Part shown: positions 17,528 to 27,013 of the stretch, in pieces
Position numbering within the stretch: the stretch's first letter is position 1
Layout: every line of letters starts with the position of its first letter
From: Cycloclasticus sp. symbiont of Poecilosclerida sp. N
Lineage (GTDB): Bacteria; Pseudomonadota; Gammaproteobacteria; Methylococcales; Cycloclasticaceae
Direction: 5' to 3'
Length of the DNA stretch: 64,000 nucleotides
Assembly (NCBI GenBank): GCA_002101205.1
Contig: LWTM01000077.1
Coordinates: 62,001-126,000 of the forward strand
Program-made: the position numbers and the translations under genes
The notes under the pieces: model-generated
The model's database searches: none
What the model saw: the letters and a program-made list of their open reading frames with translations, nothing else
Told to the model about the DNA's origin: nothing

Positions 17528-19150
17528 GTGAAAAAGACACCAAAAATGCGCGAATTATTTCGCCATATTCGAGACTTAATGTTAGGAGAAGAAACCGTTA
17601 GAAGGAATCCTAGCACGGCAGACGGCGATGGCTTAATGGACCAGAATTCGTATCGCGTGATTGAGGTGGATAAATTGTTAGATACGGTTGACCACGCGCA
17701 GACGTTAGTGGGCAAGGACGTTATTCATAAAGCGTTTTCGCAGCACGTTTTAACGCCGCAGCAGATTGAAGAAAAGCAACAAGCGCTTAAAGAGTTGTCA
17801 GATGATGATGAGCTTAGAGGGGATGTGAATCGTTTGTTAGAGACAGCGGCTGAAAAGGAATACGTGTTTTATCGCCTTTTGCTCTCAACCTTTGTGGGTT
17901 TTATTTTTTCACCGGATGAGGACCGTTTAGAAGAGGCCGGCTACGGCTATGGCGTGTACGACAAAGCAACGGCATTTTTACCAGAAGCGGTTACACAAGC
18001 ACAAAACATAAAAAAGCCGAAGAGTGTTTACATACAAGGTTTAATTGATGAGCTGATAATATTCAGTGGGACAAAGCCTTATAAGCTGATGGTCGGGCCG
18101 GTGTATATGTTAATGGGTAAGTTTTTATTAAAGAACGAAAGGTCTTGGAAAACGCCAGCGATTAAATTAAGAACCTCTCTTTTCAAGCCAGCATTGTTAC
18201 CACTAGCTTTTCTAGCAATGGTTTTAATGCCCTATATTTTAAATGTGTCGATAGCGCAATTCACGGTGTTTTCGTTGATACCTTTCATCATCTTAGTGTT
18301 TTACGTGCCAGTGGTTAGCGACTTTGATAAACAGGCGTTTATTCTTCCTTTACGACGTATTTTCGCACGTTCACAAGACGTTGAACGGGCCGTTTATGCA
18401 ATTGGTCAGCTGGACGAACTAATGTCTTATCACCTATATGCAGAAAAAAATGTGCATCAAACTGTTTTGCCAACGATGGTGGTCTCCAGTTCACAATACA
18501 TTGATGTGACGGCGGCAGTAAATCCCGTATTGGGCTTTTCGGATGAGCAATATGTCGCTAACGATTTTGACACGAGCCAGCATAATCTAGCCTTTTTCAC
18601 GGGGCCAAATAGTGGCGGCAAAACCGCGTTTTGTAAGACTTTAGCGCAAATTCAGTTGTTATCTCAAGTGGGTTGTTATGTTCCAGCGGAAAAGGCAACG
18701 CTCTCGATAGCAGACAGAATTTATTATCAAGCCCCTGAAATTAATTCGTTAGATCATGAGGTGGGTCGTTTTGGCACAGAACTTAAACGCACGCGAGATA
18801 TTTTCACCGCAGCAACGCCTAATAGCTTGGTGATTTTAGATGAATTAGCTGAAGGTACAACGCATAAAGAAAAGCTAGAAACGTCATTAATAATTTTAGA
18901 GGCATTTAGACGGCTAGGTTCGTTGACGATTTTAGTGACGCATAATCATGAGCTTGCTGAGCATTACCTTGAAGGCGATTTGGCGGTTTTTAGACAAGTG
19001 GCGTTTGACGGCGAGCGCCTAACGCATAAGTTTATCAATGGTATATCAGTGATTAGCCATGCTGATTTAGTCGCCCGTTCAGTTGGGTTTTCAAAAGAGG
19101 ATGTCGAGCGCATCCTAGAAGACAAATTGGTGGCGGCAACCGCTTCGTGA
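17528..19150 (+). CDS. Membrane-associated MutS-like ATPase
   Basis: This 540-residue protein has a C-terminal MutS-type ATPase. It shows Walker A GPNSGGKTAF near residue 359, Walker B LVILDELAEGTTHKE near 434, and the ILVTHNHELAEH switch near 475. Before it is a helical region with two hydrophobic segments around residues 218-262 (LLPLAFLAMVLMPYIL and FSLIPFIILVFYVPVV). Mismatch-binding and clamp domains of true MutS are absent. It belongs to the poorly studied membrane-bearing MutS homologues, so a mismatch repair role should not be assumed. It starts with GTG, and its stop overlaps the MOSC gene start by 4 bp, implying joint translation. Confidence 0.82.
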   Translation: MKKTPKMRELFRHIRDLMLGEETVRRNPSTADGDGLMDQNSYRVIEVDKLLDTVDHAQTLVGKDVIHKAFSQHVLTPQQIEEKQQALKELSDDDELRGDVNRLLETAAEKEYVFYRLLLSTFVGFIFSPDEDRLEEAGYGYGVYDKATAFLPEAVTQAQNIKKPKSVYIQGLIDELIIFSGTKPYKLMVGPVYMLMGKFLLKNERSWKTPAIKLRTSLFKPALLPLAFLAMVLMPYILNVSIAQFTVFSLIPFIILVFYVPVVSDFDKQAFILPLRRIFARSQDVERAVYAIGQLDELMSYHLYAEKNVHQTVLPTMVVSSSQYIDVTAAVNPVLGFSDEQYVANDFDTSQHNLAFFTGPNSGGKTAFCKTLAQIQLLSQVGCYVPAEKATLSIADRIYYQAPEINSLDHEVGRFGTELKRTRDIFTAATPNSLVILDELAEGTTHKEKLETSLIILEAFRRLGSLTILVTHNHELAEHYLEGDLAVFRQVAFDGERLTHKFINGISVISHADLVARSVGFSKEDVERILEDKLVAATAS

Positions 19151-19926
19151 TAACGCTCGGCAAGATATTCGTATACCCAATAAAGGCTATGCCTGGTGTG
19201 GCGTTAGAGGCTGTAGATATAACCAAAGGCGGTGCCTTATATAATGATCGACGCTGGGCATTAGTAGATGAGGCCGGCGGCTTGATTAGTGGGAAAAACA
19301 ATAAGCGTATATTTTCACTCCGGCCTGTATTTGATTTAGATGCGTTGACGGTGTGTTTTTCTGATAAAGAGTATGCAGACGAAGCGTTTTCATTGCAAGA
19401 CGCGGAAGGACTATCTAGTTATTTCTCCGCAAAGCTTGGGCAACCCATTTTTATAAAAGAAGATAAGCGGCAGGGCTTCCCTGATGATATGAATGCATCA
19501 GGCCCAACCGTTGTATCGCGCGCATCTTTGGAAGAAATCGCCACGTGGTACCCTACTCTCTCACTTGACGATATTCGTGCGCGCTTTCGGATAAACTTGG
19601 AAATATCATCGGTATCTGCATTCTGGGAAGACGGTTTATTTAAGCGCAACGAGTTACCTAAAACGATGCACATCGGCTCCGTTGAAATTCAAACCACAAA
19701 CCCGTGCGCACGTTGTTCAGTGCCGACAAAAAGCCCAAGCTCAGGGAAACGATATGATGGTTTCTATAAAACATTTATTGATATGCGTCTAAAAACAAAG
19801 CCCAATTGGACGGATGCGTCGTGCTTTGACCACTGGTATCGTTTAAGCGTTAATACGAATATTAACTTAGATCAGTCAGATAAAACATTGACTATTGGCG
19901 ATGTTGTGCGGGTTGATGGTGAATAG
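19147..19926 (+). CDS. MOSC-domain protein (YcbX-like, without ferredoxin domain)
   Basis: This 259-residue protein has an N-terminal MOSC beta-barrel (YPIKAMPGVALEAV near residue 8, YNDRRWALVDEAG near 32). The MOSC domain follows, with Asn/Cys in the ETTNPCARC-like segment (IQTTNPCARCSVPT, near residue 182), where the conserved Cys would bind the molybdenum cofactor. MOSC proteins such as YcbX reduce N-hydroxylated compounds. The [2Fe-2S] domain of E. coli YcbX is absent. It starts with GTG inside the stop of the MutS-like gene. moaB elsewhere in the window shows that the cell makes molybdenum cofactor. Confidence 0.88.
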   Translation: MITLGKIFVYPIKAMPGVALEAVDITKGGALYNDRRWALVDEAGGLISGKNNKRIFSLRPVFDLDALTVCFSDKEYADEAFSLQDAEGLSSYFSAKLGQPIFIKEDKRQGFPDDMNASGPTVVSRASLEEIATWYPTLSLDDIRARFRINLEISSVSAFWEDGLFKRNELPKTMHIGSVEIQTTNPCARCSVPTKSPSSGKRYDGFYKTFIDMRLKTKPNWTDASCFDHWYRLSVNTNINLDQSDKTLTIGDVVRVDGE

Positions 19927-20002
19927 TAAAAAGTTAGATATTGTTGAGCACAGTCGTATAGCTTATGCTTAATGCACGCGATGAAAGTAGAGCGGAGGAA
20001 GT

Positions 20003-20227
20003 ATGTCAAATGGAAACGTAGTAGCGTTTAAAAAGCGCGATGAAACAGGCGATTTAATTAAGGAGTTATTGGAAGAACGCAAACAAGTCTGGGCACTGTA
20101 CTGCACGGTTTCTGGCATTGAAGAGTATGTAACAAGTAAAAGTTTGGAGGAGTTTGTTCAAGCGCTTTGTCAGTTAGCGAACTGGATTGAATTAGAAGAT
20201 GAACTTTTAGGCGAAATGCTTGCTTAG
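20003..20227 (+). CDS. Small protein of unknown function (74 aa)
   Basis: A 74-residue acidic, helix-rich frame begins at an ATG with the ribosome site GGAGG at 19994-19998 well placed. Features are EERKQVWALYCTVSGIEEYV and a C-terminal ELEDELLGEML. It has no signal peptide, membrane segment or cysteine cluster. The ERxxVWxxYxxxxGI pattern loosely recalls the Rsd/AlgQ anti-sigma-70 family, which is about twice as long; I do not assign it. It precedes a Nudix gene by 7 bp, so the two are likely co-transcribed. Confidence 0.62.
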   Translation: MSNGNVVAFKKRDETGDLIKELLEERKQVWALYCTVSGIEEYVTSKSLEEFVQALCQLANWIELEDELLGEMLA

Positions 20228-20234
20228 CCCCGCA

Positions 20235-20777
20235 ATGAATTATTGCCCTCAATGTGGCGATAAAACACAATCCGTTATTCCAGAGGGCGATAACCGTTTA
20301 AGGGATGTTTGTCCCTCTTGTGGGAGTATTCATTACCAAAACCCACGTATTATTGCGGGCTGCGTGCCCGTTTGGGAAGATAAGGTTTTGCTTTGCAAAC
20401 GGGCGATTAATCCTAGAGAAGGCTTTTGGACGTTGCCGGCGGGTTTTATGGAGTTGGACGAAACAACAGAACAAGCCGCTGTTCGAGAAACCTTAGAAGA
20501 GGCGAATGCTGTTGTTGCAGTTGACCAGTTGTATGCAGTATTTAATTTACCGCATATCAACCAAGTCTACATAATGTACCGTGCAACGTTATTAAAGCCT
20601 GAGTTTTCAAGCGGTGTAGAAAGTTTAGAAACGCGCCTTTTTGAAGAACATGAAATCCCATGGGATGACTTGGCTTTTGAAACGATACGCCTGTCATTGG
20701 AATGTTTTTTCCAAGATAGACAGCTAGGTACGTTTAAGTTCAGAGCGACCGACATTACAAAGCCTACGTTGCGATAA
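20235..20777 (+). CDS. Nudix hydrolase with N-terminal zinc ribbon
   Basis: This is a 181-residue protein starting MNYCPQCGDK, chosen over an upstream in-frame ATG-free extension at 20220. Two CxxC pairs (CPQC, CPSC) in the first 30 residues form a zinc ribbon. A complete Nudix box follows, GFMELDETTEQAAVRETLEE (about residues 70-89). This architecture resembles NudC-like or ADP-ribose/NADH pyrophosphatases, but the substrate is not certain. It is followed by another Nudix gene on the same strand. Confidence 0.9.
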   Translation: MNYCPQCGDKTQSVIPEGDNRLRDVCPSCGSIHYQNPRIIAGCVPVWEDKVLLCKRAINPREGFWTLPAGFMELDETTEQAAVRETLEEANAVVAVDQLYAVFNLPHINQVYIMYRATLLKPEFSSGVESLETRLFEEHEIPWDDLAFETIRLSLECFFQDRQLGTFKFRATDITKPTLR

Positions 20778-20808
20778 TAATCGAATTTATTAGTTTGGTA
20801 TCAAAGCA

Positions 20809-21393
20809 GTGGACCGTAAACAAATTATTCAAAGTTTAGAGCCTCTCCATACGATTGAAGATTGGTCGCATCAAAAACGCGATGATGGACTTAGCAATGC
20901 TGCTGTTTTAATACCGCTGGTCGAAAGGGAGTGTTGGCATATTTTGCTCACTCGACGTACTGACCATTTACACCATCACGCCAGTCAAGTGAGTTTCCCT
21001 GGTGGGCGAGCCGATGCAGTTGATATTTCTCCGTTAGATACAGCCCTCAGAGAAACGTTTGAAGAAGTTGGCATTGAGAAAGGTTTGATAGAACTGGTAG
21101 GCACTATAGAGCCTTATTTAACGGTGACTGATTTTAGCGTGGTACCTGTTGTGGGGTTTCTTGATCCATCGTTTGAACTGAATATTGATGAATTTGAAGT
21201 GGCGCAGGTATTTGAAGCACCCTTGTCCATCGTGATGGATCAATCGTGTTATAAGCGTAAAGAAATTTTTTGGAAAGGCGAAAATAGATTTTATTGGGAA
21301 CTCATGTACGAAGGGTTTCAAATATGGGGAGCGACGGCGGCAATGTTATATGCTTTTGCCGAGCGTTTAAATGAAACGATAGCTACTCAGTAG
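20809..21393 (+). CDS. Nudix hydrolase, CoA pyrophosphatase type
   Basis: This 194-residue protein carries the Nudix box GGRADAVDISPLDTALRETF followed by EEVGIE. The upstream SFPGG context is characteristic of the CoA pyrophosphatase group (NudL/YeaB, Nudt7-like), which also has the LLTRRxxxLxxHxGQVSFPGG pattern, here as LLTRRTDHLHHHASQ VSFPGG. It probably cleaves coenzyme A to 4-phosphopantetheine and 3,5-ADP. It starts with GTG. The end overlaps the convergent DUF1456 gene by 11 bp. Confidence 0.88.
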   Translation: MDRKQIIQSLEPLHTIEDWSHQKRDDGLSNAAVLIPLVERECWHILLTRRTDHLHHHASQVSFPGGRADAVDISPLDTALRETFEEVGIEKGLIELVGTIEPYLTVTDFSVVPVVGFLDPSFELNIDEFEVAQVFEAPLSIVMDQSCYKRKEIFWKGENRFYWELMYEGFQIWGATAAMLYAFAERLNETIATQ

Positions 21394-21850
21394 AGGGCCT
21401 GTTTTTTTGTTGAATGCCTTGTAAAAAATTACGCAAGACTTGATCTTTGCAAAGGCGGTAATGTTTGTGGTCAATGCGTCTAAAGAAAGCGCTTAACTCA
21501 TGTTTGCCGAGAGTAAAGCCAACAGCCGCCATTAAATTTAAAATATCATCGTTTTTCAGGTCTAAGGCAATTTTTAGTTTGCGCAAGACAATGTTGTTCG
21601 TCAGCTTTTTCTCAGCGACAGGTACAATCCCATCTTGCTTGCCGCGATTTTTAATAATTAATCCGTTTAGAAAAGCAGCAAATGTTTGATCGCTACAACT
21701 GGCGTAAGCTTCGGCATCATCTTTTTTTAGCCAATTGCTAATTTGTTCATGGTTGGCGTCGTAATCGGCGCATTTGAAAATATTGATAACCGTCGCGTCG
21801 TCAAAGTCGAAGGTATATCGGATGCGTCGTAGAATATCGTTATTAGTCAT
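21383..21850 (-). CDS. DUF1456 family protein (YehS-like)
   Basis: This 155-residue protein consists of two similar halves, starting NNDILRRIRYTFDFDDATVI and NNIVLRKLKIALDLKNDDIL. Each half ends in a CxDQxxxxFLxGxxxKNR segment. This duplication is typical of DUF1456, small basic proteins of unknown function found across Gammaproteobacteria. It has no membrane segment. It is convergent and slightly overlapping with the Nudix gene. The 250 bp beyond it toward pepN contain no gene. Confidence 0.9.
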   Translation of the reverse strand: MTNNDILRRIRYTFDFDDATVINIFKCADYDANHEQISNWLKKDDAEAYASCSDQTFAAFLNGLIIKNRGKQDGIVPVAEKKLTNNIVLRKLKIALDLKNDDILNLMAAVGFTLGKHELSAFFRRIDHKHYRLCKDQVLRNFLQGIQQKNRPSTE

Positions 21851-22101
21851 AGGGGTTAAGCCTGAAAGTTTTGCTGCTTATTTAAAATTCACGAGAGGGT
21901 AACATTTTATTGGGCGGTGTTTTTCAGTTTTGCTCTAATGCCAGTTATGTCTTTTTGGCGGGCAAGCCAGTTGGAGTATTTAGTTGATTGATGTGCGAAT
22001 GTGTCTATATTCACAATCACACAGGTAAAGCGGTTGATTAATGGCTCCTAAAATAAGTTCTCCATACAGCGTTTTGAAATATTGTATGCAAACTTCTTGC
22101 C

Positions 22102-24732
22102 TTAGCCCTGAAGGCTGCGAGTAACAATTTCTAATACGTCTTTCGATAAAGGGCTGTGCGATTGTATGCGTTTGAGTTGAGTTTGGATGAGTTCTTGTCG
22201 CGCACCATCAAATTTTTTCCAGTGACTTAGCGCATTCGCAAGGCGAGCCGAAATTTGTGAGTTTATAGCGTCCAACGTGATGATATTGTCGGCAACGAAA
22301 GCGTAGCCAGAACCATCAATCGCATTGAAATGTAACGGGTTTGCCGAGGCAAAAGCGCCGATAACGCTGCGTACACGGTTAGGTGTTTTCATGTCGAAGT
22401 CGGGGTGGCTGAGTAATTTTTTTACGCCGTCTAGCGCGTTGTTTTTTTCACTGCAAGCTTGCAGTGCAAACCACTTGTCGATCACGAGATCTTCTCCCTG
22501 CCACTGCTCATAAAACGTATTGAAACACTGCGTATTTTGATCAAGCACAAGGTGGCTTAACTGACCTAACGCAGCGATTTGATCGGTCATGTTCTGTGCG
22601 TTATTAAATTGTGCGTGACATAAAGCCACCATATCGTCATCATCACAAGCCATAAGGTAATCAAGGCAAATATTTTTGAAGGTTCGTTGTGCAATTTCTG
22701 TCGCGCTAATGCCCGCATCAATTTGATGGTGAGTTTTGTAGTTCTCGGTCCACAAGCCTTTCAATGAATATGCTAATGTTTGTTTAATTAAATGGTGGGC
22801 TTTGAATAAAGCATCGATATCAATAACGGTCATTTGCTCTGCAAGATAAGCTTTGGTGGGTAAACTGACCAGTAACGCCTGATAAGCGAGGTCGTCGAGT
22901 GGGGATTGTAAAATTCGACGAAAGGCATAAATGAAGGCAGAAGGTAAAGTGGGGACTGGGTTGTCTTTTTGTATGGCCAGAACAGTGTTAAAAATAAAAT
23001 GACTCAAACACTTTTGCCCCGCTTCCCAACGGTTAAAGGGGTCGCTATCGTGCTGGAACAAATGGATAAGCTGTTCAATGGATAATGCTTGCTCAAGCCG
23101 TACTGGCGCAGAAAAGCCGCGCAAAATAGAAGGCGTGGGTTTTGCTTGAATATTGATAAAGGTGAAGCTTTGATGTTGTTCAGTAAGTTCTAATACAGTT
23201 TCTTTTTTTCCATCTTGAAGCGCGATTTGTTGCCCCGTATCATCAATCAGCCCGATGCTAATAGGCAGGTGAAACGGCTTCTTTTCTATTTGTTTTGTTG
23301 TGCTAGGGACATGTTGTTTAAATGTTAGTGTGTACGTTCTATTTTGCACATCGTAATCATCGGTCACGCTAAGCACGGGTGTGCCAGCTTGTGAATACCA
23401 GCGTTTAAACTGGGTGAAATCTGTCGCATTAGCGTCTTCCAGTGCTTTAACGAAATCATCCGTTGTAACGGCTTGCCCATCGTGCCTTTCAAAGTATAAA
23501 TCGCAACCTTTTCTGAATCCCTCTTTGCCTAATAAGGTGTGAAGCATTCGGACCACTTCAGCGCCTTTTTCATAAATGGTCAGGGTGTAAAAGTTGTTAA
23601 TTTCCACAAAAGAATCAGGGCGAACCTGGTGAGCTAAAGGACCTGCATCTTCTGCAAACTGGTGTGTTCGCAACATATTGACATCCTTGATGCGCTTAAC
23701 TGCATAGGACGTTTGGTGGGCGGTAAATTGTTGGTCGCGAAAAACGGTGAAGCCTTCTTTTAAACTGAGCTGAAACCAGTCGCGGCAGGTCACGCGATTG
23801 CCCGACCAGTTATGAAAGTATTCATGTCCAATCACCGCTTCAATATTCTCAAAATCATTGTCTGTGGCGGTTTGTTCGCTGGCTAAAACAAACTTGGTGT
23901 TGAATACATTGAGGCCTTTGTTCTCCATCGCGCCCATGTTGAAGTGGCTGACGGCGACAATCATGTATAAATCTAGGTCGTATTCACGCCCAAAAGCTTC
24001 TTCGTCCCAACGCATGGCATTTTTGAGCGATTGCATGGCGTGTTGAGTCTTATCTAAGTCACTTTCTTCTACGTAAACTTCAAGTTTAATATTGCGGCCT
24101 GAGCAGGTGGTGAAGCTGTCTTCTAAACAGGCCAAATCACCTGCGACTAAGGCGAATAAATAACACGGCTTTGGGAAAGGGTCGTGCCAACTTGCTGAGT
24201 GTTTATTGCCGCCTAATTCACTTTGCCCTGTCCGGTTACCGTTGGACAGTAAAATAGGATATGTAGCACTGTCGGCTGCAATTGTAACGGTGAATATGGA
24301 CATCACGTCAGGCCGGTCTAAATACCACGTTATTCGTCTAAAACCCTCAGCCTCACACTGCGTACAAAGCATGGTTTTTGATTCGTACAAACCGCTTAGG
24401 GCCGTGTTTTTTGAAGGATCTATTTGGTTTGTGATTTCTAGAATGAAATCATCTTTAGAGTTATCAATGGTGAGCGTTTCGTCGTTTAAGCTGTATGCAT
24501 CATTAGGTAACAGTTTGCCATCTATGGCTATGGAAATTAGCGTAAGCTGTTCACCCATTAATACGAGATCTGGTTTGCTTTTTTTGCAAGCTCGGTTGCG
24601 CTGAATACTGAGGCGAGAACGTACGGTGGTTTGCTTGGCCGATAAATCGAAGTGCAGTTCTGTATGGCTAATAAAGAACTCGGGGACGGTGTAATCTCTT
24701 AGGTAAATGGTCGCTGCTTGGATGTTGGGCAT
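22102..24732 (-). CDS. pepN: Aminopeptidase N
   Basis: This is an 876-residue M1 metallopeptidase of the E. coli PepN type. The exopeptidase motif GAMENKGLNVF lies near residue 267. The zinc site is H303-E304-x-x-H307 in HEYFHNW, with the third ligand Glu in LKEGFTVF. The N-terminal beta domain and the long C-terminal helical domain are present, and length fits the family. It removes N-terminal residues from peptides in the cytosol. It is followed downstream on the same strand by nothing closer than the DUF1456 gene. Confidence 0.96.
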   Translation of the reverse strand: MPNIQAATIYLRDYTVPEFFISHTELHFDLSAKQTTVRSRLSIQRNRACKKSKPDLVLMGEQLTLISIAIDGKLLPNDAYSLNDETLTIDNSKDDFILEITNQIDPSKNTALSGLYESKTMLCTQCEAEGFRRITWYLDRPDVMSIFTVTIAADSATYPILLSNGNRTGQSELGGNKHSASWHDPFPKPCYLFALVAGDLACLEDSFTTCSGRNIKLEVYVEESDLDKTQHAMQSLKNAMRWDEEAFGREYDLDLYMIVAVSHFNMGAMENKGLNVFNTKFVLASEQTATDNDFENIEAVIGHEYFHNWSGNRVTCRDWFQLSLKEGFTVFRDQQFTAHQTSYAVKRIKDVNMLRTHQFAEDAGPLAHQVRPDSFVEINNFYTLTIYEKGAEVVRMLHTLLGKEGFRKGCDLYFERHDGQAVTTDDFVKALEDANATDFTQFKRWYSQAGTPVLSVTDDYDVQNRTYTLTFKQHVPSTTKQIEKKPFHLPISIGLIDDTGQQIALQDGKKETVLELTEQHQSFTFINIQAKPTPSILRGFSAPVRLEQALSIEQLIHLFQHDSDPFNRWEAGQKCLSHFIFNTVLAIQKDNPVPTLPSAFIYAFRRILQSPLDDLAYQALLVSLPTKAYLAEQMTVIDIDALFKAHHLIKQTLAYSLKGLWTENYKTHHQIDAGISATEIAQRTFKNICLDYLMACDDDDMVALCHAQFNNAQNMTDQIAALGQLSHLVLDQNTQCFNTFYEQWQGEDLVIDKWFALQACSEKNNALDGVKKLLSHPDFDMKTPNRVRSVIGAFASANPLHFNAIDGSGYAFVADNIITLDAINSQISARLANALSHWKKFDGARQELIQTQLKRIQSHSPLSKDVLEIVTRSLQG

Positions 24733-24742
24733 AGGTGTGTGA

Positions 24743-25117
24743 TTATTCGGATTTTAATGATGCGCAAATGAGCATAAGCCATGCGATTAAGAATAATACG
24801 CCGCCAATGGGTGTGATGGCACCTAGAGCTTTAATGCCGCTTAAACTTAGAGCATATAGGCTGCCAGAAAAAATAACAATGCCGGCGGTCATTAGCCAGC
24901 CTGCTTTTAATAGCAGTTTAGACGGTTTGTGTGCGTATATAACGCCGATAAGCATTAGACCGATGGAGTGCCACATTTGATAATCGTTTGCCGTTTGGTA
25001 TACCGTTAAAGCGTGTTCGGGCAAGCTGCCTTTTAGCGCGTGCGCACCAAATGCTCCGAGCAAAACAGCTAAAAAAGCGAATAAAGCGCCTAGGGTAATA
25101 AAAGAAGGTTTACCCAC
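24743..25117 (-). CDS. DUF423 family membrane protein (YgdD-like)
   Basis: This is a 124-residue protein with four hydrophobic segments and the family start LGALFAFLAVLLGAFGAHAL. The family is widespread in bacteria and its function is unknown. It is likely in the inner membrane. It is packed between moaB (4 bp upstream) and pepN (10 bp downstream) on the same strand. Confidence 0.9.
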   Translation of the reverse strand: MGKPSFITLGALFAFLAVLLGAFGAHALKGSLPEHALTVYQTANDYQMWHSIGLMLIGVIYAHKPSKLLLKAGWLMTAGIVIFSGSLYALSLSGIKALGAITPIGGVLFLIAWLMLICASLKSE

Positions 25118-25121
25118 GGGG

Positions 25122-25646
25122 TTATTTTTCCAATAAGCGCGGCATCACTTCGACTAAATTGCAGGGCCGTGTTCTGTGGTCAAGTTGCGCGCTAATTAGC
25201 TTGTCCCACGCGGTTTTGCACGCGCCTGAAGAGCCGGGAACGCAAAAAATATAATGGCCATTAGCAACCCCAGCAATGGCTCTTGACTGAATGGATGATG
25301 TGCCGATTTCATCGTAAGACAAGGTGCGAAAGACCTCACCAAAGCCATTTAACTCTTTGTCTAATAATGGCTGAACCGCTTCAGGAGTTCCGTCCCTTCC
25401 CGTTACGCCAGTGCCGCCGGTTGTGATGATGGCATTAATGTTAGGGTCTGCAATCCATGCGGATAATTTGGCGCGAATAAGGTAAATATCATCGGCAATA
25501 ATGGTTTTTTCAGCGCATTGATGCCCCGCTTCTTTGAGTCGCTCAAGCAGGGCTTTTCCTGATGTGTCAGTTTTTTCCGTGCGTGAATCGGACACCACCA
25601 TAATGGCAATGTTAAGTGAAATAAATAGGCGTTCGTTGTTAGACAT
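25122..25646 (-). CDS. moaB: Molybdenum cofactor biosynthesis protein B
   Basis: This is a 174-residue MoaB/MogA-fold protein. The conserved segments are VVSDSRTEKTDTSGKAL at the N-terminus, ITTGGTGVTGRDGTPEAV (about residues 75-92, the molybdopterin-binding GGTG loop) and FCVPGSSGACKTAWDKLI near 130. It acts on molybdopterin adenylylation or a related step. Length and motifs favour MoaB over MogA. It is followed by the DUF423 gene after 4 bp. Confidence 0.92.
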   Translation of the reverse strand: MSNNERLFISLNIAIMVVSDSRTEKTDTSGKALLERLKEAGHQCAEKTIIADDIYLIRAKLSAWIADPNINAIITTGGTGVTGRDGTPEAVQPLLDKELNGFGEVFRTLSYDEIGTSSIQSRAIAGVANGHYIFCVPGSSGACKTAWDKLISAQLDHRTRPCNLVEVMPRLLEK

Positions 25647-25651
25647 ATGGG

Positions 25652-27013
25652 CTACCGAATAATTAAAAAGAATGCACTGTTGCCACGTTGTACATTAAGC
25701 AATAGCGACGAACGTTTTTTAGTGGCACTGATGAGTTCAATGATACTGCGAACTTGTATTCTATTAGCGCGAGCGATAACGTCTCCTTTACGTAGGCCGC
25801 TGAACCATGCTTTCGAGTTAGCCGTTATGTCGAGAACTTTAACGCCGTGCTTGATGTTATGGTGTTTATCCTCAGGTGATAAGTTTGATAATGTCGCGCC
25901 CTCAAGCTGTTTATGAATACGCGTGCCATTAACCGAAGCGGTTTTCCGTTTGCCAATGCGGATAATGATCTCTCGTTGTTTGCTATGACGTAAAATTTGT
26001 AACGCGGCCTTATCGCCAACACTTAATAAACTAAGGCGGTTGCGAAGACTTGCGCTGCTTTTTGTTGGCTTTCCATTAACGCTTAATACAATATCGCCGG
26101 GCAGTAGCTTTGCCTTTTCAGCGGGGGAATTTGATTCGACTTGGCTGATAATAACGCCTTGCTTGATTGATACGTTAAATGCCTGTGCTAACTCTGGAGT
26201 TAAATTTTGTACGCTAATGCCTAGTTGCCCACGATTAACTTTGCCAAACTTAATCAGTTGGTTTTTTAAGCTGATGGCCATGTTGCTAGGAATAGCAAAG
26301 CCTATACCTACATTGCCACCACTGGGCGCAATAATAGCAGTATTAATACCAACTAATTCGCCTCGTAAGTTTATGAGTGCGCCGCCTGAGTTACCTGGGT
26401 TAATAGAGGCGTCCGTTTGTATAAAATCTTCGTAACCTTCAATGCCAAGCCCTGAACGGCCCAATGCGCTGACAATGCCTGACGTTACCGTTTGACCAAG
26501 CCCGAACGGGTTACCAATGGCAAGCACGAAATCACCAACACGAAGGGCGTCGGAGTCAGCAACTTTAAGCGCAACGAGTCCATCGGCCTTAATGTTGATA
26601 ACAGCAACGTCTGTTTCTGGGTCGCCGCCAACAACTTCAGCATTAAATGAGCGACCATCACGTAAAGTCACGGTGATTTTATCCGCCTTATTGATGACGT
26701 GTTGGTTGGTGAGAATGAGTCCTTTGCTGGCATCAATAATAACGCCGGAGCCTAAACTTTGTGACGAACGTTTAGGTGTTCTTGGTACTTGAAAAAAACG
26801 ACGAAAACGCGGGTCTTGTAACAAAGGGTTTTCGCGTTGTTGAACCATGTTTTTTGTCGCGATATTGACAACTGCTGGCGTCGCTTGCTCAAGAATAGGG
26901 GCTAGGCTCGGTATGCGGCTGTCTGCGCTATATAAAGGAAGAACCGCGTGAGCAGTGGCACTTATCAGGCTGAAAGTGATGATGCGAAGGAATATGTTTT
27001 TCATGGGTGACAT
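25652..27013 (-). CDS. Periplasmic serine protease/chaperone of the DegQ/DegP family
   Basis: This is a 453-residue Deg protease. An N-terminal signal peptide (cleavage likely after TAHA, near residue 23) is followed by the trypsin-like domain with catalytic triad H105 (TNQHVI), D135 (ETDVAVI) and S209 (NPGNSGG). Two PDZ domains follow, the first with GQLGISVQNL near 255. It degrades or refolds damaged envelope proteins in the periplasm. Met4 (27004) is an equally possible start. It is close to DegQ in size (short Q-linker region). moaB follows 5 bp downstream. Confidence 0.93.
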   Translation of the reverse strand: MSPMKNIFLRIITFSLISATAHAVLPLYSADSRIPSLAPILEQATPAVVNIATKNMVQQRENPLLQDPRFRRFFQVPRTPKRSSQSLGSGVIIDASKGLILTNQHVINKADKITVTLRDGRSFNAEVVGGDPETDVAVINIKADGLVALKVADSDALRVGDFVLAIGNPFGLGQTVTSGIVSALGRSGLGIEGYEDFIQTDASINPGNSGGALINLRGELVGINTAIIAPSGGNVGIGFAIPSNMAISLKNQLIKFGKVNRGQLGISVQNLTPELAQAFNVSIKQGVIISQVESNSPAEKAKLLPGDIVLSVNGKPTKSSASLRNRLSLLSVGDKAALQILRHSKQREIIIRIGKRKTASVNGTRIHKQLEGATLSNLSPEDKHHNIKHGVKVLDITANSKAWFSGLRKGDVIARANRIQVRSIIELISATKKRSSLLLNVQRGNSAFFLIIR

